A DNA stretch of 13,341 nucleotides from Peptoniphilus_A sp050943655. GTDB taxonomy: Bacteria > Bacillota > Clostridia > Tissierellales > Peptoniphilaceae. Below, piece after piece: positions 7,788-13,341 of the stretch. The stretch is from assembly GCF_050943655.1 (NCBI RefSeq), contig NZ_JBMNPQ010000042.1:1-13341 (forward strand). Direction: 5' to 3'. Every line of letters starts with the position of its first letter. Positions within the stretch are counted from its first letter, which is position 1. The translations under genes were made by a program, and so were the position numbers. The notes under the pieces are model-generated. The model was not told where the DNA came from. It ran no database searches and worked only from the letters and a program-made list of their open reading frames with translations.

Positions 7788-8575
7788 AAGTTTAAGCTCT
7801 CCCTATAAACTTCGTTTTTTGGCAAATTATATTTTTTTGAAACTTCTTTTACAGCCTTTGATTTAGAATTTCCGCTCTTAATTTCTTCCTCAAGTAGAGC
7901 CTTTATGTCTAGATAAGTAACTTCGTTATTTCCCTCTACTACAACGACGAATTCGCCCTTTTCAGTAATGTCTAAATTTAAAACTTCTTCAGTATCACTT
8001 CTTATTGTCTCTTCAAAAACTTTTGTGATTTCACGAGATATAGAAATTTTTCTCTTTCCAAATACTTCGTATAAATCTTCCAAAAAGTTTTTTATCCTAT
8101 GAGGTGCCTCATAAAAAATTAAAGTAAATTTAAAGTCCTTTAATTCTTCTAGCTCCTTTTTCCTTGCTGAAGATTTACTTTCGCAGAACCCATAAAATAA
8201 GAAGTGATCAGTATCAAGTCCTGATAGCACAAGTGCAGTTAAAGCTGCATTGGCACCAGGTAAAACGCGAAAGTCAATATTATTCTTTATAAGTTCTTTA
8301 ACTAAAACGACTCCTGGATCACTTATTCCCGGCATCCCCGCATCACTTATAATTGCAATATTATCATCTGCCATTTTGATAATTTTTTCTGCCATGGCAG
8401 ACTCGTTAAATTTGTGATAAGTGGAAAGCCTTGCATGAATATCATATTGGTTTAGTAATTTTATTGAGTTTCTGGTGTCTTCTGCAAATATTATGTCACA
8501 TGATTTTAAAACTTCTATTGTTCTAAGAGTTATATCCCCCATGTTTCCAATAGGTGTTGGGCAAAAATAAATCAT
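7784..8575 (-). CDS. rsmI: 16S rRNA (cytidine1402-2'-O)-methyltransferase RsmI
   Basis: RsmI methylates the ribose of C1402 in the 16S rRNA decoding centre using S-adenosylmethionine. The 263-residue product has the full set of family motifs of the tetrapyrrole-methylase fold: PTPIGN (6-11), AEDTR (31-35), SDAGMPGISDPG (77-88), LPGANAALTAL (105-115), FYEAPHRI (154-161) and SREITK (180-185). Its C-terminal tail is short but typical. The ATG overlaps the trmN6 stop by 4 bases (ATGA), with GAGG 7 bases upstream, and its own stop overlaps the nurA start in the same way. Coupling of rsmI to trmN6 is common in firmicutes; coupling to nurA is not something I recognise. Confidence 0.96.
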   Translation of the reverse strand: MIYFCPTPIGNMGDITLRTIEVLKSCDIIFAEDTRNSIKLLNQYDIHARLSTYHKFNESAMAEKIIKMADDNIAIISDAGMPGISDPGVVLVKELIKNNIDFRVLPGANAALTALVLSGLDTDHFLFYGFCESKSSARKKELEELKDFKFTLIFYEAPHRIKNFLEDLYEVFGKRKISISREITKVFEETIRSDTEEVLNLDITEKGEFVVVVEGNNEVTYLDIKALLEEEIKSGNSKSKAVKEVSKKYNLPKNEVYRESLNL

Positions 8576-9261
8576 AATAAAACCTCGTTTTCGTAAACTT
8601 TTTTCATCTCATGAGAATACTCCCCATTACATCTTACGTAAAATTCTCTAAGAGTATTTCCGTAATTCGCCTGCTTCTTTGCAATTATAATAGAAGACTT
8701 TGAAGGCTTATACGCTTCGTTATGTATATTTACAATTGATTTTACTCGCATTGAATTCTCGTTAATTTTATAAATTGCCTCTGCAAGCCTGAATGTAGGA
8801 TAAATCATCGTAAGTGTTCCAGAATTTTTAAGCAAATATTTTATAATGTCTAAAGCCTCATCAAGAGAAAAACCGTGTTTTGCAACAGTCGTATCAAATT
8901 TTATATTTTCATAATCGTAAAAAGGAGGATTCATTACAATGTTATCAAAATAATTTGTCTTAAAAATATTTTTAAGATTATAAATATCCTCGTTAATTAT
9001 GTTTATTTTATCTTGAAGATTATTTTCTAGAACTGATCTTTTAAAGCATTCTAGTACTTTTTGATTCTTCTCTACAGAGTATACTTCTTTAAATCTCTCC
9101 TCCACACGAAGACTAATTATTCCCGTTCCAGAGCCCAAGTCCAAAACTCTTTTCCCATGACCAACAAATGAGGAGAGGATTAGTGAGTCTGTTGTGTATT
9201 TAAATTCATCTTCATCTTGATATATTAAATGATTTGTCCCGACTACTTTATCAAACTCCAT
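8572..9261 (-). CDS. trmN6: tRNA1(Val) (adenine37-N6)-methyltransferase (TrmN6/YfiC family)
   Basis: A 229-residue class I methyltransferase with the S-adenosylmethionine-binding VLDLGSGTGI motif (39-48) and the amino-methyltransferase motif NPPF (111-114), preceded by NIVM. The start region, with TTDSLILSSF at 23-32, matches YfiC/TrmN6 proteins, which methylate N6 of adenosine 37 in tRNA1(Val). I start at ATG 9261, because AGGTGG lies just upstream and the product begins MEFDKVVG; a GTG at 9270 would add three residues and leaves the AGGTGG too close. It overlaps the capA-like C-terminal half by 11 bases. Substrate specificity within this family is inferred from overall similarity only. Confidence 0.9.
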   Translation of the reverse strand: MEFDKVVGTNHLIYQDEDEFKYTTDSLILSSFVGHGKRVLDLGSGTGIISLRVEERFKEVYSVEKNQKVLECFKRSVLENNLQDKINIINEDIYNLKNIFKTNYFDNIVMNPPFYDYENIKFDTTVAKHGFSLDEALDIIKYLLKNSGTLTMIYPTFRLAEAIYKINENSMRVKSIVNIHNEAYKPSKSSIIIAKKQANYGNTLREFYVRCNGEYSHEMKKVYENEVLL

Positions 9262-9811
9262 CTTCTCCACCTTTTAAAACCTCATTTGCCATGTTTAGTT
9301 TATTTAAATAAAATTCTTTCGTCTTTGCATCTACAGTTTCAGCAAGCTTTCCGCCGTCCTTATAGTCCTCAAGCTTTACAATATTATAAATAAGTCTCCC
9401 ACTGTCCCAATATCTATTTACATAAGTTGGAATTAACTTTATATCTTTAAGAGTAGTCTTATTGGTGTCGTTATTCTTTAAAATATTAAGCTTTACCATG
9501 CAGCCTGTTTCCACTCCCTCGTGGTGAACAAACTCCTGTCTTTGATTGGAAAGGGCATTTCCCATGGAATAAATTACAAATTTTCTTTCTCCATTTATTT
9601 CAAAGTCTTCGCTACTTTGAAGGACATGCGAGTGAGAACCTAAAATAACATCGGCCCCCGCTTCAAAAAGTTTATCCTTAAGCTCTCTTTGTCTGTCGTT
9701 TGGAAGGTGAGTGTACTCCACTCCCCAATGTGGATAGACTATTACAATGTCACTATTTTCTTTTATCCTCTTAACATCGTCCATGAAGTCGTATTTAAAT
9801 GTGTTAACCAT
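9251..9811 (-). CDS. C-terminal half of the capA-like protein, with its own start and ribosome binding site
   Basis: The 186-residue frame starts with ATG at 9811 and contains YPHWGVEY (26-33), GSHSHVLQ (58-65) and YSMGNALSNQ (81-90), the C-terminal active-site motifs of CapA-like proteins. GGGAGG, which includes the shifted G run, ends 5 bases before the ATG, so independent translation is possible. It has no signal peptide of its own and would stay in the cytoplasm. More likely it is the downstream piece of one disrupted gene. Confidence 0.55.
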   Translation of the reverse strand: MVNTFKYDFMDDVKRIKENSDIVIVYPHWGVEYTHLPNDRQRELKDKLFEAGADVILGSHSHVLQSSEDFEINGERKFVIYSMGNALSNQRQEFVHHEGVETGCMVKLNILKNNDTNKTTLKDIKLIPTYVNRYWDSGRLIYNIVKLEDYKDGGKLAETVDAKTKEFYLNKLNMANEVLKGGEDGV

Positions 9812-10425
9812 ATACTCCTCCCACTTATGAGGGAGTCCATTCCATTTAGAGGGTCAGTAAAAGATATAAGTCCAACCTTAATTCCTTCTACATTTAAAAT
9901 TTTACCATTAAAACCATTTCTATTGTTAGTTCCAAAGTAATTTATTCCATTTTCCTTCATCACATTAATGGTTTCGTTAATTCCATCGACTCCCGTATCG
10001 ATACAGTGATTGTTTGCAGTAGAAAGTGCGTCAAAGCCTACATCTTTAAGGGATGCCACGCTCTCCTTTGGGAAATTAAAAAGTGGAAATCCACTGAGTG
10101 CTCCATTAGAATTAATCGAACCTTCGAAGTTTGCAATTGCAAGATCTGCTGATTTTATATCTTCGCTAATATTTGAAAAAATTGGCGTAAAGTCATACCC
10201 CGCATCATTCCTATAATTTTTTACAATTGGCTGGTGAAAGATCATATCTCCCATTCCGATAACTTCGATTTCTGTTATGTTTTCTATCTTCTCTTCATTT
10301 GTTTTAATATTATTTGAACTATCTTTATTTGCACCACTTGTGGAATACTGATTTATGCAGCCTGCGAGAGAAAGAGATATTAAAATTATAAAAATTAAGT
10401 TATAAATTTTACTTCTCTTCATCAT
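9763..10425 (-). CDS. N-terminal half of the capA-like lipoprotein
   Basis: This frame gives 220 residues. The first about 202 are family sequence: the lipobox signal (Cys23), metallophosphatase-like motifs GDMIF (59-63), NFEG (99-102) and NNHCIDTG (138-145), and the strand VGLISFTDPLNG. The last about 18 are out-of-frame sequence ending at a stop at 9763. If translated alone it would be a truncated, exported lipoprotein lacking the second half of the metal-binding site. Confidence 0.6.
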   Translation of the reverse strand: MMKRSKIYNLIFIILISLSLAGCINQYSTSGANKDSSNNIKTNEEKIENITEIEVIGMGDMIFHQPIVKNYRNDAGYDFTPIFSNISEDIKSADLAIANFEGSINSNGALSGFPLFNFPKESVASLKDVGFDALSTANNHCIDTGVDGINETINVMKENGINYFGTNNRNGFNGKILNVEGIKVGLISFTDPLNGMDSLISGRSIWLTHLNTTSWTMLRG

Positions 10426-11035
10426 ATTCTAACCTTTCAGCCCTGCTAAATTCACATCCACAATAATCTTGTCTATACATTTTGTACTTAGTCGTAAGCT
10501 CCACTGACCTCTTAAAACCATTTTTCTTTTTAAAATCGGAGTATAGATAATTAATTTTATATTTATCTCCTAAAAATTTTCCCATTCTATTTAAAATTTG
10601 TGAGTCCTTGTGGGGAGAAATAGAAAGAGTAGTCGTAAAATAATCAAAATTATTTTCTTTGGCATATATTGCAGAGTGCTCGAGCCTTTGCATATAGCAT
10701 TTAAAGCATCTCGCTCCTCCTTCTTTATACTTTTCAAAGCCTTCCACATTTTCTAAAAACTCATTGTGGTCGTAATCTTTTACAATTACATTTATGTTTT
10801 GAATGCCCATGTCTTTTAGAAGTTCTACTTGCTCCTCACTTCTTCTAATATATTCATCTTCGCTATCTATATTTGGGTTGTAATAATAAATCGTAATGTC
10901 AAAAAATTCGCAGAGTCTTTCTAAAACTGCTGAAGAACAAGGCCCACAACATGAATGTAGAAGAAGTTTTGGTCTATTTGTCCCAATATTTTTAATTATC
11001 TTTTCCATCTCTAAATTGTAATTAATCTTATTCAT
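10409..11035 (-). CDS. queH: Epoxyqueuosine reductase QueH
   Basis: QueH (formerly DUF208) reduces epoxyqueuosine to queuosine in tRNA, replacing QueG in many anaerobes and firmicutes. The 208-residue product shows the family cysteines: HSCCGPCSS (27-35), the GGARCFKCYMQRL segment with Cys110 and Cys113, and DYCGCEFS (190-197) with Cys192 and Cys194, which together hold an iron-sulfur cluster and a further metal site in characterised members. TTLSISPHKD (135-144) is also diagnostic. ATG at 11035 is chosen because AGGTG lies 4 bases upstream and the N-terminus fits the family; a TTG at 11062 would add nine residues and lie inside the hairpin at 11054-11071. It overlaps the capA-like gene by 17 bases. 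Organisms with QueH often salvage rather than make queuosine precursors; no other queuosine gene is visible here. Confidence 0.95.
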   Translation of the reverse strand: MNKINYNLEMEKIIKNIGTNRPKLLLHSCCGPCSSAVLERLCEFFDITIYYYNPNIDSEDEYIRRSEEQVELLKDMGIQNINVIVKDYDHNEFLENVEGFEKYKEGGARCFKCYMQRLEHSAIYAKENNFDYFTTTLSISPHKDSQILNRMGKFLGDKYKINYLYSDFKKKNGFKRSVELTTKYKMYRQDYCGCEFSRAERLEYDEEK

Positions 11036-11053
11036 TTCACACCTAAAAATCAA

Positions 11054-11071
11054 GACTAGCAACAGCTAGCC
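11054..11071 (-). terminator. Hairpin between lgt and queH, possible weak terminator or attenuator
   Basis: On the minus strand, 4 bases after the lgt stop, GGCTAGC-TGTT-GCTAGTC forms a 7-pair stem (one G-U) with a 4-base loop, followed by TTGATTTTT. The U tract is interrupted and the stem is short, so full termination is unlikely; readthrough to queH or protection of the upstream mRNA end is plausible. The queH ribosome binding site follows directly after the T run. Confidence 0.45.
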
Positions 11072-11075
11072 TTTA

Positions 11076-11843
11076 TCAATTCTTATTATAATTACTTTTG
11101 TATCTCTTGTGATATTTTATATAAATAAATAGTCCGGCAATAAATATGCCAATGCTCACAAGTTGAGACACTCTAAATGTTCCAATATAAAGTGAGTCTG
11201 TCCTCATTCCCTCGATGAAAAATCTTGCAAATCCATAAACCATGAAGTAAACAGAAGTAAGCTGTCCTTCAAATTTTTGTTTCTTATATAAATAGAAATA
11301 CAAAAACAAGAAGAGAACGAAATTTACAAAAGATTCATAGAAAAATGTTGGGTGAACTCTCTGTCCATCGACTAAAATTGCCCAAGGTACATCTGTCACA
11401 TCTCCGTGAGCCTCACCATTTATAAAGTTGCCCCATCTTCCAATAGATTGTGCTAGGGCAAGTCCCGGTGCAATACAGTCTGACATTGTAAGAAAGTTTA
11501 TGTTTTTAACTTTACAAAATACTGCAAGAGCAATTAGCCCTGCTAAGATTCCTCCATAAATTGCAAGTCCGCCATTTCGAATTGCAAAAACTTCGTTTAA
11601 ATGCTTACTGTAATAGTCCCACTCAAAGGCAACATAATAGAGCCTTGCCCCCAACACTCCAAATAGTAATAGAGCTATCGAAGCATCAGTTGCAACAGTT
11701 TCATATAGACCATTAATATAGTTTTTTCTTTTTGCCATCTTTTCTGTGGTATAGATTGCTAGCATGGCGCCAATTGCTATCAGTATTCCATACCAATGAA
11801 CTTCAACGCCAAAAATAGAAAAAGCTATGGGGTTAATGTACAT
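11076..11843 (-). CDS. lgt: Prolipoprotein diacylglyceryl transferase
   Basis: Lgt transfers diacylglycerol from phosphatidylglycerol to the lipobox cysteine of prelipoproteins in the cytoplasmic membrane, the first step of lipoprotein maturation. The 255-residue product has about seven hydrophobic segments, the Lgt signature GRWGNFINGE (135-144, containing the essential arginine), GGLAIYGG (91-98), HPTFFYES (164-171) and a late EGMRTDSL (211-218) with the second conserved arginine. ATG at 11843 shares its A with the deoC stop (TGATG), which implies translational coupling; a TTG one codon earlier (11846) is possible. The capA-like lipoprotein two genes downstream is a natural substrate. Confidence 0.97.
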   Translation of the reverse strand: MYINPIAFSIFGVEVHWYGILIAIGAMLAIYTTEKMAKRKNYINGLYETVATDASIALLLFGVLGARLYYVAFEWDYYSKHLNEVFAIRNGGLAIYGGILAGLIALAVFCKVKNINFLTMSDCIAPGLALAQSIGRWGNFINGEAHGDVTDVPWAILVDGQRVHPTFFYESFVNFVLFLFLYFYLYKKQKFEGQLTSVYFMVYGFARFFIEGMRTDSLYIGTFRVSQLVSIGIFIAGLFIYIKYHKRYKSNYNKN

Positions 11844-12499
11844 CAACCTAAAATCTCCTTCATGATAGAAACGCCAGCAGATACGCCAAGTCTGTCAGCT
11901 CCAGATTCCACCATTAACTTTGCTTTTTCTAAATCACGAATTCCACCGCTTGCTTTTACTTTAACTTTATCTGATACAGACTCTTTCATAAGTTTTACAT
12001 CTCCTGCATCTGCTCCAGCAGTTGAAAATCCTGTTGAAGTTTTTACAAAATCAGCACCTGCCTCTTCAGAAAGTTCGCAAGCTTTTTTTATTTCTTCTTT
12101 AGTTAGTAGACAGTTTTCTAAAATAACTTTTAAAAGTTTGCCATTTTCGTGACACACTTTTGCAACTTCTTTAATTTCGTCAAGAACTTCATCATACTTT
12201 CCTGATTTCATAAGTCCAATGTTTAAAACCATGTCGATTTCATCTGCACCGTTTTTAATTGCATTTTCAGTTTCAAATACTTTTGTCTCACAAGTATTTG
12301 AACCAAGAGGAAATCCAATTACTGTACAAACTTTAACTCTGCTGTCTTTAAGTTCTTCTGCGCACTTTTTAACCCAAACTGGGTTTACACATACAGAAAA
12401 AAATTCATATTCCTTTGCCTCTGCAATTAATTTTTCAATATCTTTTTCTGTTGATTCAGGTTTTAAAAGTGTGTGGTCAATAATTCTATTCATTTCCAT
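11843..12499 (-). CDS. deoC: Deoxyribose-phosphate aldolase
   Basis: DeoC splits 2-deoxyribose-5-phosphate into acetaldehyde and glyceraldehyde-3-phosphate in deoxynucleoside catabolism. The 218-residue TIM-barrel protein contains IIDHTLLKP (6-14), the EIDMV segment (87-91, Asp89), the Schiff-base lysine Lys153 in FVKTSTGFST, and the second catalytic lysine Lys182 in VKASGGIR. ATG at 12499 gives the family's usual length, starts 1 base after the yebC stop and has GAGAGGG about 6 bases upstream inside the end of yebC. The longer frame to 12562 adds residues without family similarity and overlaps yebC. No other deo genes are nearby, so it is separated from its classic operon. Confidence 0.97.
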   Translation of the reverse strand: MEMNRIIDHTLLKPESTEKDIEKLIAEAKEYEFFSVCVNPVWVKKCAEELKDSRVKVCTVIGFPLGSNTCETKVFETENAIKNGADEIDMVLNIGLMKSGKYDEVLDEIKEVAKVCHENGKLLKVILENCLLTKEEIKKACELSEEAGADFVKTSTGFSTAGADAGDVKLMKESVSDKVKVKASGGIRDLEKAKLMVESGADRLGVSAGVSIMKEILG

Positions 12500-12500
12500 A

Positions 12501-13226
12501 TTAATCCCTCTCCCATGAAGTGAATACATCTTGAACATCGTCGTTATCTTCAAGAGCATCAATTAATTTTTCCATGTTTGTAATATCTTCTTCATCAGTA
12601 AGTTCAACTGTTGTTTGTGGTAAATATGTTATATCTGACTCAACAAAAGAAAAACCATCCTTTTCAAATGCTTCTCTTACGCTGTGGTATTCATCAGGAG
12701 ATGTTATAATTTCAAATCCTTCTCCCATGTCCACTACATCTTCTGCACCGTATTCAAGAGCTTGTAGAGTAAATTCATCTTCGTCAAGTCCGTCTTTTAA
12801 AACTCCAAGTACTCCCTTTTGGTCAAACATAAATGACACGCAACCAGGTTGTCCCAAGTTTCCGCTATATTTATCGAATAAGTGTCTTATCTCAGGTGCA
12901 GTTCTATTTCTATTATCAGTTAAACAACTAACCATTACTGCAACTCCATTTGGACCATAACCTTCGTAAACAACTTCTTCAAAGTTATCTGCTCCATCTG
13001 CTCCGCTACCTTTTTTAATTGCTCTTTCAATATTGTCGTTTGGCATGTTCTCAGCCTTGGCTTTATCGATTGCAACTTTTAATGAAGCATTATAATCTGG
13101 ATCGCTTCCACCTTCTTTTGCAGCAACTGTTATTTGTCTTGCAAGCTTAGTGAAAATTTTGCCCCTCTTAGCATCTTCTTTTCCCTTTTTATTCTTAATA
13201 TTATTCCATTTTGAATGGCCTGACAT
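12501..13226 (-). CDS. yebC: YebC/PmpR family protein
   Basis: The 241-residue product starts with the family signature MSGHSKWNNIKNKKGKEDAK, followed by FTKLARQI (25-32), NMPNDNIERAIKKG (60-73), YEGYGPNGVA (87-96) and a conserved acidic C-terminal region. YebC-type proteins were long listed as transcriptional regulators; recent work links members to relief of ribosome stalling at proline-rich stretches, so the exact role of this one is uncertain. ATG at 13226 is preceded by AAAGGTGAT with 3 bases between. A longer in-frame TTG start at 13310 falls on the -35 box of the promoter and is not credible. It is the first gene of the run, with a leader of about 49 bases. Confidence 0.96.
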   Translation of the reverse strand: MSGHSKWNNIKNKKGKEDAKRGKIFTKLARQITVAAKEGGSDPDYNASLKVAIDKAKAENMPNDNIERAIKKGSGADGADNFEEVVYEGYGPNGVAVMVSCLTDNRNRTAPEIRHLFDKYSGNLGQPGCVSFMFDQKGVLGVLKDGLDEDEFTLQALEYGAEDVVDMGEGFEIITSPDEYHSVREAFEKDGFSFVESDITYLPQTTVELTDEEDITNMEKLIDALEDNDDVQDVFTSWERD

Positions 13227-13281
13227 CTTATCACCTTTCTGTATATAAATTTTTAATTTTTTAAATAATAATCCTTTATAT

Positions 13282-13310
13282 AGTATATAACGACTGTTTT
13301 TAGCAGTCAA
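13282..13310 (-). promoter_or_regulatory. Sigma-70/SigA-type promoter of the yebC gene run
   Basis: Minus-strand TTGACT (13305-13310) and TATACT (13282-13287) are separated by exactly 17 bases, each with five of six consensus matches. It sits about 60 bases before the yebC ATG and is the only strong promoter upstream of the 11-gene block, so it probably drives the whole block down to dprA. Confidence 0.82.
13292..13308 (-). repeat. Inverted repeat within the yebC promoter
   Basis: GACTG-CTAAAAA-CAGTC on the minus strand: perfect 5-base arms around a 7-base centre, starting in the -35 box and reaching into the spacer. The placement would suit a repressor operator; the arms are short, so this is only suggestive. 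Confidence 0.35.
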
Positions 13311-13341
13311 TTAAAATAAATTTTAGAAATAATAAGCGATA

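Larger units (their letters stand above)
9251..10425 (-). pseudogene. capA-like (PGA_cap family) lipoprotein gene broken by a frameshift
   Basis: Two adjacent frames together encode one CapA-family protein, named after poly-gamma-glutamate capsule genes; most members have unproven roles. Frame 1 carries a lipoprotein signal peptide (MMKRSK, hydrophobic stretch, lipobox LAGC with Cys23), then GMGDMIFHQP, ANFEG and ANNHCIDTG. Frame 2 carries YPHWGVEY, GSHSHVLQ and YSMGNALSNQ. The ORFs shift at the run GGG (9820-9822); adding one G restores a single frame reading SLISGEEYMVNTF and a 391-residue protein, normal for the family. Start ATG at 10425 overlaps queH by 17 bases, with AAAGGT 6 bases upstream. 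The split may be a real mutation, phase variation, or a sequencing error in a homopolymer. lgt, which lipidates such lipobox cysteines, lies two genes upstream. Confidence 0.85.

Noticed and set aside
12500..12562. A 21-codon N-terminal extension of deoC
   Set aside because: It overlaps yebC, has no ribosome binding site, and the product from 12499 already has the full DeoC fold and length.
13227..13310. A 28-codon N-terminal extension of yebC
   Set aside because: The would-be TTG start is the -35 box of the promoter, and the family signature begins at the ATG at 13226 with a strong ribosome binding site.
1..13341. CRISPR arrays, tRNA or rRNA genes, insertion sequences, attachment sites
   Set aside because: Scanning the gaps showed no spaced direct repeats, cloverleaf-like sequences, transposase motifs or long terminal inverted repeats; nearly the whole window is coding on one strand.

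Overview
The window is an AT-rich stretch of a low-GC Gram-positive genome (Bacillota, most likely an anaerobic Clostridia/Tissierellia-type organism such as the Peptoniphilaceae; the taxon is inferred from base composition, strong AGGAGG-type ribosome binding sites, TTG/GTG starts and the protein families, not from a marker gene). Every gene lies on the minus strand, so transcription runs from high to low coordinates. I see no rRNA, tRNA, CRISPR array, insertion sequence or phage gene, and no gene-free stretch longer than about 170 bases.

In transcription order the genes are yebC, deoC, lgt, queH, a frameshifted capA-like lipoprotein gene, trmN6, rsmI, nurA, herA, comM (yifB), dprA, topA, and the first 49 codons of an unidentified gene that runs off the left edge. 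A good sigma-70 type promoter precedes yebC (13282-13310). From there to dprA the genes overlap or are separated by 1 to 40 bases, which suggests one long transcript of about 11 kb. A second promoter (2349-2377) drives topA from the only sizeable intergenic gap. One short hairpin lies between lgt and queH (11054-11071).

The first half of the run is housekeeping: translation quality control (yebC), deoxyribose-phosphate catabolism (deoC), lipoprotein maturation (lgt), queuosine synthesis (queH), tRNA methylation (trmN6) and 16S rRNA methylation (rsmI). The capA-like lipoprotein is broken by a one-base loss in a G run near 9820-9822, yet the break leaves a start codon with a ribosome binding site for the C-terminal half.

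The second half is a DNA-processing block. A NurA-family nuclease and a HerA-family hexameric translocase sit in tandem, translationally linked to rsmI upstream and 9 bases from comM downstream, followed by dprA and topA. HerA-NurA is best known as the archaeal double-strand-break end-resection machine. Its placement next to ComM (branch-migration helicase) and DprA (RecA loader on single-stranded DNA) suggests a module that resects, loads and branch-migrates DNA during recombination or natural transformation. This is the most interesting feature of the window; the functional link is inferred from gene order only.
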